The notes: generated by a model from the sequence alone, not told the origin. Positions 44,933-54,643 are shown, counted from the first letter of the stretch. The stretch is DNA of 64,000 nucleotides from Domibacillus antri (GCF_001936625.1 NZ_MSDU01000008.1:124001-188000); one strand, 5' to 3'. A program made the numbers and translations.

Positions 44933-45710
44933 ATGAAGCCATATATTCAATCCGTAATTTATCAGCCACCATTGCAATAAATTCTGAATTGGTCGGCTTT
45001 GCTTTTGTCACAGATACTGTATAGCCAAACATTGCTGCAATCGAATCCATATTCCCCCGGCTCCAGGCAACTTCAATCGCATGGCGTATTGCCCGCTCCA
45101 CCCGGCTCGGTGTTGTGTTGTATTTACGGGCAATTTCCGGATAAAGGACCTTTGTAATCGAACCAAGCAATTCAATGTCGTTGAAGACCATTGTAATGGC
45201 TTCACGCAAGTATAAATAACCTTTTATGTGTGCCGGCACGCCAATTTCATGAATAACGGCTGTTATGCTGGCATCAATATTCCGCTTCGGTTTTTTTGGT
45301 TCCTCACGCCGGTCCACACGGTGAACCGGCGTTTCAATCCCGCTGACCTGCCTGATTTGTCCGACAAGGCTGTCCATGTCAAATGGTTTCAACATAAAAT
45401 AAGAAGCGCCGAGTTCAACCGCTTTTTTTGTTACGTCTTCCTGTCCGAACGCTGTCAGCATAATGACTTGCGGCTGTTTTTGCTGACCATTGGCACGCAA
45501 ACGTTCCAGAACAGCAAGTCCGTCCATATGCGGCATGATAATATCAAGAATCAACACATCCGGTTCCGCTTCCGGAAGCATCGTTAAACATTCTTGTCCA
45601 TTGTATGCTGTCCCCGCCACCGTCATGTCGTCCTGACTTAAAATGACTTCTTCAAGCAGCTGAACAAGCTGCCGATTGTCATCCGCAACTGCAACTTTAA
45701 TTTCGCCCAC
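44931..45710 (-). CDS. spo0A: Sporulation master regulator Spo0A
   Basis: 259-residue response regulator that commits the cell to sporulation. Receiver domain 1-120 with acidic pocket Asp10-Asp11, phospho-acceptor Asp56 in LILDIIMP, and Lys in FMLKPFDMD near 108. C-terminal DNA-binding domain (about 150-259) contains the recognition helix region [19 protein letters not shown] and the sigma-contact segment near [22 protein letters not shown] 45710 with GAGGAGG 7 bases upstream. A SigH promoter and 0A box precede it. Confidence 0.97.
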   Translation of the reverse strand: MGEIKVAVADDNRQLVQLLEEVILSQDDMTVAGTAYNGQECLTMLPEAEPDVLILDIIMPHMDGLAVLERLRANGQQKQPQVIMLTAFGQEDVTKKAVELGASYFMLKPFDMDSLVGQIRQVSGIETPVHRVDRREEPKKPKRNIDASITAVIHEIGVPAHIKGYLYLREAITMVFNDIELLGSITKVLYPEIARKYNTTPSRVERAIRHAIEVAWSRGNMDSIAAMFGYTVSVTKAKPTNSEFIAMVADKLRIEYMAS

Positions 45711-45755
45711 GTTGTTTCCTCCTCATTCGTCTAGCCTTAAGGTTATTCTAAAGGT

Positions 45756-45784
45756 TTTTTCGACAAAGCGAAATGAAATCCTTT
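45756..45784 (-). promoter_or_regulatory. SigH promoter of spo0A with overlapping 0A box
   Basis: Minus strand AAAGGATTT (45776-45784) matches the SigH -35; after 11 bases GTCGAAAAA (45756-45764) matches the -10 with one mismatch. A perfect TGTCGAA 0A box (45759-45765) overlaps the -10, consistent with autoregulation known in B. subtilis. Confidence 0.5.
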
Positions 45785-45854
45785 AAAAAAGTGAAAATAT
45801 TTATTTTATGCGTTTTTCTGACAGTTATCGACCTTTTCCTCGCTTTTTTTCGTC

Positions 45855-45878
45855 AAAAAAAGAGGGCATTTGCCCTCT
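45855..45878 (-). terminator. Terminator after spoIVB
   Basis: AGAGGGC-AAAT-GCCCTCT followed by a T-run on the minus strand, overlapping the spoIVB stop. Confidence 0.8.
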
Positions 45879-46968
45879 AAATAATTCCTGCATCTTTTAA
45901 CATCCAATCAATATGAACACCGTAACCGGATAATGGATCATTGACAAACACATGTGTCACCGCTCCGATAATTCGTCCATTTTGAATGATCGGGCTGCCG
46001 CTCATCCCTTGTACGATACCACCTGTCTTGCCGATCAGACGGGCATCCGTCATTTTAATGATCATGCTTTTTATGCCGGGTTTCGATTGCTGAATCGTGC
46101 GGGTAATCGATACTTTATATTTTTCCACTTTTTCATTTTCCGTCACAGTCAAAATTTCAGCAGGCCCTTCCACAACTTCATCCGGATGTGCCGCCGGATA
46201 TAGCCGGCCTCCATCCAAATCTGCATAAAGGCGGCCGAATATACCAAATGGTGTATTGGCCGTCACCGTTCCCCACTGATCATCCGGTGGAATGACCGCC
46301 GTTTTTTCACCTGGAACACCTTCCGCTGCTTTTTGAATGCCTGTAATCCGGGCGGGATGAATGGTCCCTCTGACAGGCGCAAAAGGCTTTCCTGACTGTA
46401 CATCGCTGATCACATGACCCAGCGCACCGTATTTTTTTGATTTCGGTTCATAAAACGTCAGCGTGCCGATACCAGCTGAACGATTTTTAATGTAAACACC
46501 AAGTTTATACATATTTGTTTGCGTATCTTGTACGGGCGTGACCGACAGTTGCATGGTTTCTCCCCCCCGGCGAACGGTTAACTGCAAGGGCTTGTTTTGT
46601 TCACCTGCCGACTGAACAAAGGGTCTGATTGACTGGGGTTCCATTACTTTCTTTTTATTGACGCTGACAATGATATCGCCTGGCAGCAATCCCGCTGTTT
46701 CCCCTGGTGACTGTTTTTCACTATCTGTGCTGATAAAATGAAATCCGACGACGTACAACCCTTTCGTCTGCAGCTGCAACCCCACTGACTGGCCGCCGGG
46801 GACAACAAAGATGCGCTCACGTTCTTCCTTCTCTGCCGGAAATCCGGCGGACTGCAATAGTTCATGCTCCGTCGTCTGCGCTTGTATGAGATTCCCGTTA
46901 CCCGTCCATACTGACAACAAAAGTAAAAAAAAGAAAAGAAATCGATACGAAACGTGCCTGACCGTCAT
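45877..46968 (-). CDS. spoIVB: SpoIVB serine peptidase
   Basis: Forespore-secreted PDZ serine protease that triggers SpoIVFA cleavage and pro-SigK processing. 363 residues: N-terminal membrane/signal segment (about 8-30), PDZ domain (about 55-145, GLLPGDIIVSVN), SA-clan peptidase with His in YGALGHVISD near 187 and nucleophile in VQGMSGSPII near 330. Shorter than B. subtilis (426), mainly at the N-terminus. ATG with AAGGAGG 7 bases upstream. SD hairpin and forespore promoter upstream. Confidence 0.94.
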   Translation of the reverse strand: MTVRHVSYRFLFFFLLLLSVWTGNGNLIQAQTTEHELLQSAGFPAEKEERERIFVVPGGQSVGLQLQTKGLYVVGFHFISTDSEKQSPGETAGLLPGDIIVSVNKKKVMEPQSIRPFVQSAGEQNKPLQLTVRRGGETMQLSVTPVQDTQTNMYKLGVYIKNRSAGIGTLTFYEPKSKKYGALGHVISDVQSGKPFAPVRGTIHPARITGIQKAAEGVPGEKTAVIPPDDQWGTVTANTPFGIFGRLYADLDGGRLYPAAHPDEVVEGPAEILTVTENEKVEKYKVSITRTIQQSKPGIKSMIIKMTDARLIGKTGGIVQGMSGSPIIQNGRIIGAVTHVFVNDPLSGYGVHIDWMLKDAGII

Positions 46969-46976
46969 ACCACTCC

Positions 46977-47018
46977 CTCCTTCTCTTCCTGCACTCTTAC
47001 TTTGTCCGTTAGAAGGAG
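46977..47018 (-). promoter_or_regulatory. SD-sequestering hairpin before spoIVB
   Basis: Minus strand CTCCTTCT (47011-47018) is perfectly complementary to AGAAGGAG (46977-46984) in the spoIVB ribosome site, with a 26-base loop. The 5' arm sits between the -35 and -10 of the predicted forespore promoter, so only recN read-through mRNA contains it. Confidence 0.5.
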
Positions 47019-47027
47019 TGATTATGA
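46998..47027 (-). promoter_or_regulatory. Candidate forespore (SigF/SigG) promoter of spoIVB
   Basis: Minus strand TCATA (47023-47027, one mismatch to GYATA), 15 bases, GGACAAAGTA (46998-47007, one mismatch to GGNNANAHTR). Forespore expression of spoIVB is established in B. subtilis. Confidence 0.5.
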
Positions 47028-47057
47028 CGGTAATATGGGGCGGAGATGGATGTCATT

Positions 47058-48755
47058 TCAAACCGCTGAATGTTTTATTTTCGCGGATAATGCTAATAAT
47101 TCTTTTGCATGTTTTTTTGTTAAATCCGTCATTTCCACACCGGAAATCATCCGGCCGATTTCAGCTGCTTTTTCCTCATCATTAAGCGGGGTGACAATGG
47201 TGTTCGTCCGCTTGCTATCATGACTTTTTTGGATATATAAATGCGTATCCGCCATCGCGGCGACTTGAGGTAAATGGGAAATGCAAAGCACTTGTGAATG
47301 AACGGCAATTTTGTATATTTTTTCGCCGATTGCCTGCGCAACACGGCCGCTGACACCGGTGTCCACTTCATCAAAAATGATCGATGTAACCCCTTGGTGC
47401 TTGGAAAAAATCGTTTTCATTGCCAGCATAACACGTGACATTTCTCCACCGGACGCAATTTTCACAAGGGGCTTGAGCGGTTCGCCGGGATTGGTTGTCA
47501 TATAAAATTCAACCTGGTCCATCCCTTCTTTTTTAAACTGTCCACTTTCTGAATGAAAATGTACATGAAAAACGGTTTTTTCCATATAGAGTTCTTTCAA
47601 TTCACGATGAATCGCTTCTTCCAGCTGTTTTGCGGAGGCACGACGCAGCTTGGACAATTTCTTACCTTCCAAAGTTAACGCAGCTTCCACCTCGGCCAAT
47701 TCTTTTTGAAGCCGGCTTATATGTGTTTCACGGTGGGTGAGCTGATCCATTTCTTGCGCAATTTTTTCCTCGTATTGTAAAATATCGTCAATGGTTGCGC
47801 CGTATTTTCGTTTTAACTGATTAATTTCATTCAGCCTGCTTTCAATTTCATTCAGTCTGGCCGGGTTAAACTCGAGCGTATCTAAAGCTGAACTGAGGTC
47901 GCGAACTGTATCTTCAAGCACATAAAAACTATTTGCCGCCGCGTCATGAAGCGGTTTAAATTCTTTATTAATGCCGGCAGCTGCTTCCAGTCCATTTACA
48001 CTTAGACCAAGCCAATCCAACGCTTTCCCTTCCCCTGAAAGTGTGCTGTACGCTTCTGACAGCGCCGCAAAAAGCTTTTCAAAGTTGGCCAGCTGCTGTC
48101 TTTCCGATTCCAGCTTTTCTTCTTCACCACGTTTTAATTCCGCTTTTTCAATTTCATTAAATTGAAATTGAATTAAATCAAGCCGATGGGCAAGATTTTG
48201 TTCATTTTCACTCAGCCGTCTTATTTCCGTATGTAATTGATCATAACGGTTGTATATTTCTTTATATTGTTCTTTTGCCTGCTTAATCGGCAGCCCGCCA
48301 AAATCGTCCAATAAGCGAAGATGACTTCCGGCATTCATTAGCTCTTGATGTTCATGCTGACCGTGAATGTCCAGTAGGCGGGCACCGATTTCACGCAAAA
48401 TCGCAAGTGTAACCATTTTTCCGTTCACGCGGCAGACACTTTTGCCTGCGGCGGAAATTTCACGGCGTAAAATCACGGCTCCTTCTTCCGCCTCAATGCC
48501 GAATTCCCGGCATACGTCAAAACAAGGATGGTGATCATGAAGCGTAAACATTCCCTCAATCTCCGCTTTTTTCTCTCCATGCCGGACAAATTCGCCTGAA
48601 CCGCGGCCGCCGGTTAACAGCTGCAATGCATCAATAATAATCGATTTTCCCGCACCGGTTTCACCTGTTAAGACCGTCAGCCCTTTTTCAAAAGATAATT
48701 CAAGGGCATCAATAATCGCAAAATGGCGTATGGATAATTCCTGAAGCACGAACAA
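47058..48755 (-). CDS. recN: DNA repair protein RecN
   Basis: 565-residue SMC-like ATPase acting early at double-strand breaks. Walker A TGETGAGKSI near residue 33, a long coiled-coil region (about 155-375), signature motif ASGGEMSRVMLAMK near 455 and Walker B IIFDEVDTG near 485. TTG 48755 has AAGGA 5 bases upstream; GTG 48749 aligns better with the B. subtilis start, so the start is uncertain by two residues. Follows ahrC by 11 bases. Confidence 0.94.
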   Translation of the reverse strand: MFVLQELSIRHFAIIDALELSFEKGLTVLTGETGAGKSIIIDALQLLTGGRGSGEFVRHGEKKAEIEGMFTLHDHHPCFDVCREFGIEAEEGAVILRREISAAGKSVCRVNGKMVTLAILREIGARLLDIHGQHEHQELMNAGSHLRLLDDFGGLPIKQAKEQYKEIYNRYDQLHTEIRRLSENEQNLAHRLDLIQFQFNEIEKAELKRGEEEKLESERQQLANFEKLFAALSEAYSTLSGEGKALDWLGLSVNGLEAAAGINKEFKPLHDAAANSFYVLEDTVRDLSSALDTLEFNPARLNEIESRLNEINQLKRKYGATIDDILQYEEKIAQEMDQLTHRETHISRLQKELAEVEAALTLEGKKLSKLRRASAKQLEEAIHRELKELYMEKTVFHVHFHSESGQFKKEGMDQVEFYMTTNPGEPLKPLVKIASGGEMSRVMLAMKTIFSKHQGVTSIIFDEVDTGVSGRVAQAIGEKIYKIAVHSQVLCISHLPQVAAMADTHLYIQKSHDSKRTNTIVTPLNDEEKAAEIGRMISGVEMTDLTKKHAKELLALSAKIKHSAV

Positions 48756-48766
48756 TCACATCCTTA

Positions 48767-49216
48767 TTAAAGCATTTCTAAAAAGCGGGCGGATACAATC
48801 TCGGTATGTTCCGGCGCCCGGCAAATAAGCAGACATGTATCATCGCCGCAAATCGTGCCCATAATTTCTTCCCAATCCAGGTTATCAATTAATGCCCCGA
48901 CTGCCTGCGCATTGCCCGGCAATGTTTTCATCACCACAAAATGTCCCGCCGAATCAATGCTGACAAAGCAGTCAACGAGCGACCGCTTTAATTTTTGCAG
49001 CGGATTAAAACGCTGATCGGCAGGCAGGCTGTACTTATAGCGGCCGTCCATTAACGGGACTTTCACAAGATGCAGTTCTTTAATGTCGCGTGAAATGGTC
49101 GCCTGTGTCACGTTATAGCCGGCTTCTCTCAGCAGATCCACCAGTTCATCCTGCGTTTCAATTTCGTTATTGGCAATCATTTCTCTAATTTTAATATGTC
49201 TCTGGCCTTTATTCAT
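48767..49216 (-). CDS. ahrC: Arginine regulator AhrC/ArgR
   Basis: 149-residue hexameric regulator repressing arginine synthesis and activating catabolism. N-terminal winged helix ([32 protein letters not shown]), C-terminal arginine-binding domain with [17 protein letters not shown] 49216 with GAGGTG 6 bases upstream gives exactly the B. subtilis length. Located between yqxC and recN as expected. A palindrome in its promoter may be its own operator. Confidence 0.95.
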   Translation of the reverse strand: MNKGQRHIKIREMIANNEIETQDELVDLLREAGYNVTQATISRDIKELHLVKVPLMDGRYKYSLPADQRFNPLQKLKRSLVDCFVSIDSAGHFVVMKTLPGNAQAVGALIDNLDWEEIMGTICGDDTCLLICRAPEHTEIVSARFLEML

Positions 49217-49233
49217 CACGTTCACCTCATAAT

Positions 49234-49245
49234 GTATAATTATAC
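49234..49245. promoter_or_regulatory. Palindrome at the ahrC promoter, possible ARG box
   Basis: GTATAATTATAC is a perfect 12-base palindrome containing a minus-strand TATAAT (49239-49244); a second half site TATACATT follows at 49251. AT-rich palindromes of this type are bound by ArgR proteins, but no clear -35 is visible. Confidence 0.3.
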
Positions 49246-49289
49246 TTGTCTATACATTATCATATTGTATTTGTCTTGAAAAGTATTCA

Positions 49290-49326
49290 AAAAACGGCCG
49301 GCTTCTATTCATCGAAAGAGCCGGCC
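49290..49326 (-). terminator. Terminator after yqxC
   Basis: GGCCGGCT/AGCCGGCC perfect 8-base stem with 15-base loop, followed by GTTTTTTG on the minus strand. Confidence 0.8.
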
Positions 49327-49350
49327 ACTTAAAATGGAATGAAAAGCGAT

Positions 49351-50175
49351 TTAGTTTTTTTCTTTAAATTCATCGTGCGCAGCCTCGACGGCCTGTTCCG
49401 GTGTAATCGGCAGCGTCACTTTCCCGCCGTTGTCACCCGGCCAGCGAATATGCAATAAAAATTCAATATTGCCGTCGCCTCCTGTAATCGGTGAATGGGA
49501 TAGATTGATGACATCATAGCCCAGTTCTGAAGAGAGGTGAACCATTTTTTCAATGACTGATTTATGAACACCTTTATCACGGACAATGCCCTTTTTGCCG
49601 ACCTGTTCGCGGCCGGCTTCAAATTGCGGTTTCACAAGTGCCACCACATCGCCGCCCGGGACAAGCAATGTTTTTAACACCGGCAAAATTAAGGACAGTG
49701 ATATAAACGAGACATCAATCACCGCAAACTGCGGCATTCCTTTCGTTAAATCAGCCGGCGTTACATAACGGAAGTTCGTCCGCTCCATCACAACGACACG
49801 ATCATCCTGACGGAGTTTCCATGCAAGCTGGTTGTATCCGACATCAAGCGCATAGGATAAAGCCGCTCCATTTTGCAGGGCACAATCCGTAAATCCGCCT
49901 GTTGACGCACCGATATCAAGTAAAATTTTATCCTGTACGGTGACGTCAAACACCTGCAAGGCTTTTTCAAGCTTTAACCCGCCGCGGCTGACGTAAGGCA
50001 TCGTTTTTCCTTTAATTTCGAGGGGAGCATCCACCGGGATCTTTTCACCCGGCTTGTCAATCCGTTCCTCGTTGGAATACACGATGCCTGCCATGACGGC
50101 CCGCTTCGCTTTTTCCCTTGTTTCCATTAAACCTTTTTCGACAAGAAGTACATCAATTCGTTCTTTTTTCGCCAT
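49351..50175 (-). CDS. yqxC: TlyA-family rRNA methyltransferase, YqxC
   Basis: 274-residue protein with an N-terminal S4 RNA-binding domain (1-60) and a Rossmann methyltransferase domain (SAM motif LLDIGASTGGFTDCAL near 86). TlyA homologues 2'-O-methylate rRNA and were once called haemolysins; activity here is by family. Starts two bases after dxs ends. Ended by the terminator at 49290. Confidence 0.92.
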   Translation of the reverse strand: MAKKERIDVLLVEKGLMETREKAKRAVMAGIVYSNEERIDKPGEKIPVDAPLEIKGKTMPYVSRGGLKLEKALQVFDVTVQDKILLDIGASTGGFTDCALQNGAALSYALDVGYNQLAWKLRQDDRVVVMERTNFRYVTPADLTKGMPQFAVIDVSFISLSLILPVLKTLLVPGGDVVALVKPQFEAGREQVGKKGIVRDKGVHKSVIEKMVHLSSELGYDVINLSHSPITGGDGNIEFLLHIRWPGDNGGKVTLPITPEQAVEAAHDEFKEKN

Positions 50176-50177
50176 CG

Positions 50178-52082
50178 TTACACTCTTTTCTTCTGTTTTT
50201 CAGGAACGAGCAAGGTGATTTTACGAATGGCTTCTTCCGCTGTCAAATGAATCTCCTCCAGCAGCTTATCGACGCTTCCATGTTCAATAAACTGATCTGG
50301 AATCCCCATCCGCTCAATAACCGCCCCATGATGACCGGATTCATGGGCATATTCAAGCACGGCACTGCCAAACCCTCCTTCAAGTACCGCTTCTTCTATC
50401 GTCAAAACCGGTATGTTCCTGTCGAGCAGCTCGTCCAACATTTCTTCGTCAAGCGGCTTAATGAACCGCGCATTGACCACTTTCACCTCAATGCCGCGTT
50501 TTGCGAGTGCGGACGCCGCTTCAAGCGCCATGGGAATCGTTGTGCCAAACGTTAAAATGGCCGCATCCGTTCCTTCTCTCAGCACTTCCCATGAGCCAAT
50601 CGGGATCGTTGTCATCTCAGCATCCATCTCAACACCCAGCCCGTTTCCACGAGGGAATCGCATGGCAATCGGACCATCGTTGTAGTGAATCGCTGTATTC
50701 ACCATATGGCGTCCTTCATTTTCATCTTTCGGCATCATTAACACCATATTCGGCAAATGACGCAGGAAGGCAATATCAAATACACCTTGATGTGTTTCCC
50801 CATCCGCGCCGACAAGTCCGGAGCGGTCAATGCCAATGAATACATTCAAATTAGGACGGCAAATATCATGAACGACCTGGTCATATGCCCGCTGCAGGAA
50901 TGTGGAGTAAATGGCAAGAAACGGTTTCATGCCCTGAGTGGCTAAGCCGGCTGCCACAGTCGCTGCATGCTGCTCTGCGATTCCGACATCAAACATGCGA
51001 TCCGGAAATTCTTCCGCAAAACCGAGAAGCTTCGATCCAACAGGCATGGCCGGTGTAATGGCCACGATCCGATCATCCGTGCGGGCAATTTCCCGCACCG
51101 TTTCACTGACAAGAGCACTCCAGGCCGGCGGTTCATTTTTCGATTTAATGATATCTCCCGTTTCCATTTTATATGGACCGATTCCATGCCACGAACCAAC
51201 TGTATCGGATTCGGCCGGTTTGTAGCCTTTTCCTTTTTTCGTGATAACATGAACAAGCACGGGCCCTTCTGTACGTTTCGCCTGCTCCAGGCTCTTAATT
51301 AAATCATCAAAGCTGTGCCCGTCAATAGGGCCGAGGTAAGTAAAACCAAACTCTTCAAAGAACATCCCCGGAACAAACATGTACTTCAAGCTGTCTTTCA
51401 TCCGCTCTGCTGTACTGGCTACTTTGCCGCCGACAGCCGGAATACGCTTCAGCAAAAATTCCAGCTCATCTTTCAGCTTGTTGTATTTCCCGCCTGTTCT
51501 CATGCGTCCAAGCATGTTATGAAGCGCACCGACATTGGGGGCGATGGACATTTCATTGTCATTTAAAATGACAATCATATTCGTTTTTTCATGACCGATA
51601 TGGTTCAATGCTTCAAGCGCCATCCCGCCCGTCAACGCACCGTCGCCAATGACCGGAACAATGTGTGAATCCTCTTTTTTTAAGTCGCGGGCAATCGCCA
51701 TGCCCATGGCAGCGGAAAGCGATGTCGAACTGTGGCCTGTCTCCCACACATCATGCTCACTTTCAATCATTTTCGGGAAACCGCACAGCCCTTTGTATTG
51801 ACGGAGCGTATCAAATTTATCAGCGCGGCCCGTTAAAATTTTATGGACGTACGATTGATGGCCGACATCCCATAAAAATTTATCTTTCGGGCTGGTGAAA
51901 CAATGATGGAGTGCCACAGTCAGTTCCACTACGCCAAGATTCGGACCAATATGACCACCGGTTACGGATAATTTTTCAATTAAAAATTTACGAATTTCTG
52001 CACTTAACTGCTCCATTTCATGAACGTTCATTTTTTTCACAAAGGACGGGTCTGTAATGGATAAAAGATCCAAGTGGATCAA
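50178..52082 (-). CDS. dxs: 1-deoxy-D-xylulose-5-phosphate synthase
   Basis: First enzyme of the MEP isoprenoid pathway, joining pyruvate and glyceraldehyde-3-phosphate using thiamine diphosphate. 634 residues: [15 protein letters not shown] near 45, ThDP motif [15 protein letters not shown] near 150 to [12 protein letters not shown] near 180, catalytic DGHSFDDL near 255 and transketolase segment [15 protein letters not shown] near 425. TTG 52082 follows AGGAAAGTGAG; TTG 52073 (MDLLS) aligns with B. subtilis. Good promoter upstream. Confidence 0.96.
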   Translation of the reverse strand: MIHLDLLSITDPSFVKKMNVHEMEQLSAEIRKFLIEKLSVTGGHIGPNLGVVELTVALHHCFTSPKDKFLWDVGHQSYVHKILTGRADKFDTLRQYKGLCGFPKMIESEHDVWETGHSSTSLSAAMGMAIARDLKKEDSHIVPVIGDGALTGGMALEALNHIGHEKTNMIVILNDNEMSIAPNVGALHNMLGRMRTGGKYNKLKDELEFLLKRIPAVGGKVASTAERMKDSLKYMFVPGMFFEEFGFTYLGPIDGHSFDDLIKSLEQAKRTEGPVLVHVITKKGKGYKPAESDTVGSWHGIGPYKMETGDIIKSKNEPPAWSALVSETVREIARTDDRIVAITPAMPVGSKLLGFAEEFPDRMFDVGIAEQHAATVAAGLATQGMKPFLAIYSTFLQRAYDQVVHDICRPNLNVFIGIDRSGLVGADGETHQGVFDIAFLRHLPNMVLMMPKDENEGRHMVNTAIHYNDGPIAMRFPRGNGLGVEMDAEMTTIPIGSWEVLREGTDAAILTFGTTIPMALEAASALAKRGIEVKVVNARFIKPLDEEMLDELLDRNIPVLTIEEAVLEGGFGSAVLEYAHESGHHGAVIERMGIPDQFIEHGSVDKLLEEIHLTAEEAIRKITLLVPEKQKKRV

Positions 52083-52126
52083 CTCACTTTCCTGGCTGTT
52101 TCAGATTATTGTTAAAATGTATCGCT

Positions 52127-52156
52127 ATTATAGCACACGCGCATCTTTGCTAACAA
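52127..52156 (-). promoter_or_regulatory. SigA promoter of dxs-yqxC
   Basis: TTGTTA (52151-52156), 18-base spacer, extended -10 TGCTATAAT with TATAAT at 52127-52132 on the minus strand. Confidence 0.6.
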
Positions 52157-52166
52157 TTTTCGGCAT

Positions 52167-53048
52167 TTAAGCCGTTCGTTCGGCAATTAAATTGGCGAAC
52201 GCTTCAAGAAGCGGTGCCGGACGGCCGAGTGCCGCGAGTGCCTCATGCGCGCCGTTTAATTCTTCCGTTAATTTTTCTTTTGCCCCGTTCATTGATAACA
52301 GCGATGGGTATGTACTTTTGTCATTTGATTCATCGCTGCCGACCGGCTTGCCGATTTCTTCTTCCGTTCCTTCGACATCGAGGATATCATCTCGGATCTG
52401 GAAGGCAAGTCCGATATGGCGCGCATATTTTTCGAGCAATGACGTTTCACGCTCATCCGCGCCGCCAATGAATGCGCCGGCCATCACACTGAAAGCAAGT
52501 AACCGCCCTGTTTTGTGAAGATGAATATATTCGAGTTCTGGGAGTGTTAACGTCTTTTGTTCCCCTGCCATATCCGCCATCTGCCCGCCGACCATTCCCT
52601 CAGGTCCGGCAGCGGATGCCAGCATTCTAATCAGCTTAACAGATTGTTCCGGGGAATGGGCTGTGGAAGATGCAATGAGTTCAAATGCAAATGTTAATAG
52701 AGCGTCTCCCGCTAAAATGGCCGTGGCCTCGCCAAACACCTTATGATTGGTTGGCTTTCCGCGGCGCAGGTCGTCATCATCCATTGCCGGCAAATCATCA
52801 TGAATAAGCGAGTACGTGTGAATCATCTCCAGGGCACATGCTGAATCAAGCCCTTTTTCCGCTTCTTTCCCATATGTTTCGAGCGCCGCAAATAACAGCA
52901 TGGGCCGTATGCGTTTCCCTCCGGCTCTCAATGAATAAGCCATCGATTCTTTTAGCGGTGCAGGTGCCTGAAGCGCTTCGACACGCTGAAGTAAATACGA
53001 TTCAAACATGGTACGTTTTTCTTCGATATAGCTTTTAATCGCTGTCAT
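52167..53048 (-). CDS. ispA: Polyprenyl (farnesyl) diphosphate synthase IspA
   Basis: 293-residue prenyltransferase condensing IPP with allylic diphosphates, mainly to farnesyl diphosphate. First Asp-rich motif DDLPAMDDDDLRRG near 85, second DDILDVEGT near 225. ATG overlaps the xseB stop by 4 bases. The same MEP/isoprenoid context as dxs downstream. Confidence 0.94.
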   Translation of the reverse strand: MTAIKSYIEEKRTMFESYLLQRVEALQAPAPLKESMAYSLRAGGKRIRPMLLFAALETYGKEAEKGLDSACALEMIHTYSLIHDDLPAMDDDDLRRGKPTNHKVFGEATAILAGDALLTFAFELIASSTAHSPEQSVKLIRMLASAAGPEGMVGGQMADMAGEQKTLTLPELEYIHLHKTGRLLAFSVMAGAFIGGADERETSLLEKYARHIGLAFQIRDDILDVEGTEEEIGKPVGSDESNDKSTYPSLLSMNGAKEKLTEELNGAHEALAALGRPAPLLEAFANLIAERTA

Positions 53049-53275
53049 GATTCCTCTCCATCCAGCCGAAATGGTTCGTCTCCCTGATTGGTAACGAGCT
53101 TTGCCAGTTCCGATTCTGCTTTTTTTAATTTTTCGTGGCAGAGTGCGGACAGCTCCATGCCCAGCTTATATTCTGCCAGTGCTTCTTCAAGCGGCACATC
53201 GCCTTCTTCCAGACGGGCCGTAATTTTTTCAAGTCTTTCCATCGCTTGTTCAAAGCTTAAGTCATTAAGGTTCAT
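53045..53275 (-). CDS. xseB: Exodeoxyribonuclease VII small subunit
   Basis: 76-residue helical protein that assembles on XseA. Family pattern FEQAMERLEKITARLEEGDV and LEEALAEYKLGMEL is clear. ATG 53275 with GGGGGG 7 bases upstream lies 11 bases inside xseA; the frame extension to 53320 is rejected. Confidence 0.93.
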   Translation of the reverse strand: MNLNDLSFEQAMERLEKITARLEEGDVPLEEALAEYKLGMELSALCHEKLKKAESELAKLVTNQGDEPFRLDGEES

Positions 53276-54620
53276 TTTTATTCCCCCCGATTGATTGAAC
53301 GTCCGTATAAAGTGTGCCATCTGAGAGACGAATACGGACTTGATCCCCTATTTTCACGTCTTTTACCGATTTCACTAACGTATCGTCATCATGGTATGTT
53401 AAACTGTATCCTCTTTCCATCACTTTGAGCGGGCTGAGTGCATCAAGCATGGAAATAGCGTTTTGAAACCGGTTTTTTTTGTCCTCGACCGCCGCTTCCG
53501 TTAAAACACGCAAACGATGATTCAGACGCTCCAGCTGGGCTGTCTCCACTTGAATGCGCCGGTGCGGACCCATTTGCTGAATTCTTGCTGCCGAATGGGC
53601 AGCTGCTGTTTTTTTTCGGTCCACCAAGGATTTCATCCCGCGGATCAACCGTTCTGTCACCCTGTCAGCCTGCTCCGATTGCTGTCTGTACAACGCCTGC
53701 GGGTTACGGATAATATACGTATTTAAAACCGTTTGATGGCGATTTCTTGACACGCGGACTGTTTCTGCCGCTGCCCGGGTCAGCCTGTTTTGCTTTGACA
53801 GCAGCCGTTCAAGCACTTCTTCCACGTGCGGCACCGCCATTTCAGCGGCAGCTGTCGGTGTCGGCGCCCTCAAATCAGCCGCAAAATCTGCAATTGTAAA
53901 GTCCGTTTCATGCCCGACCGCTGAAATAACAGGAATGGTTGAACTGCTGACCGCACGCGCAACCGCCTCTTCATTAAATGCCCATAATTCTTCAATTGAA
54001 CCGCCCCCGCGCCCCGCAATGATTACGTCTGCCCGTCCGTCTTTATTGACTTTTTCAATTTGGGAAACAATCGATGCTGTCGCCCGGTCCCCTTGTACAA
54101 GTGCCGGATAAATCAAGATCAACACAGCAGGGTAACGGCGTTTAATCGTTGTAATGATATCGCGAACAGCCGCCCCCGTTGGTGAAGTGACTACGGCCAC
54201 GCAGGTCGGATATGCCGGGAGCGGACGTTTGCGGTCAGCACGGAACAACCCTTCCTGCTCGAGCTTTTTTTTCAGCTGTTCATACGCAAAATAAAGATCG
54301 CCGACACCGTCCGGCTGCATCGTTTTCACGTACATTTGATACTGTCCGCTTGATTCGTAAACGGTCACTTCCCCTGTCAGCACAACCTGCATTCCGTTTT
54401 CCGGACGAAATTTTAATGACCGGTTCGCAGCAGAAAACATGACCGCCAATAGGCGGGCGCTGTCATCCTTCAGCGTAAAATACATATGCCCGCTTGAATG
54501 ATGCTTAAAGTTCGAAATTTCCCCTTTGACTGCGACATCTTTCAAGTGCGGATCCGCATCAAATTTTCGTTTTATGTATTTGGTTAAGGCCTTTACGGTC
54601 AAACATTGATTGGCTTCCAT
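53265..54620 (-). CDS. xseA: Exodeoxyribonuclease VII large subunit
   Basis: 451-residue nuclease subunit degrading single-stranded DNA. N-terminal OB-fold (about 1-110), catalytic domain with VVTSPTGAAVRDII near 140, GRGGGSIEELWAFN near 207 and ISAVGHETDFTIADF near 238, then a long coiled coil. AAGGTG 7 bases before the ATG. Confidence 0.95.
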   Translation of the reverse strand: MEANQCLTVKALTKYIKRKFDADPHLKDVAVKGEISNFKHHSSGHMYFTLKDDSARLLAVMFSAANRSLKFRPENGMQVVLTGEVTVYESSGQYQMYVKTMQPDGVGDLYFAYEQLKKKLEQEGLFRADRKRPLPAYPTCVAVVTSPTGAAVRDIITTIKRRYPAVLILIYPALVQGDRATASIVSQIEKVNKDGRADVIIAGRGGGSIEELWAFNEEAVARAVSSSTIPVISAVGHETDFTIADFAADLRAPTPTAAAEMAVPHVEEVLERLLSKQNRLTRAAAETVRVSRNRHQTVLNTYIIRNPQALYRQQSEQADRVTERLIRGMKSLVDRKKTAAAHSAARIQQMGPHRRIQVETAQLERLNHRLRVLTEAAVEDKKNRFQNAISMLDALSPLKVMERGYSLTYHDDDTLVKSVKDVKIGDQVRIRLSDGTLYTDVQSIGGNKNEP

Positions 54621-54643
54621 TTCTGTTCACCTTTTTCTTCAAA

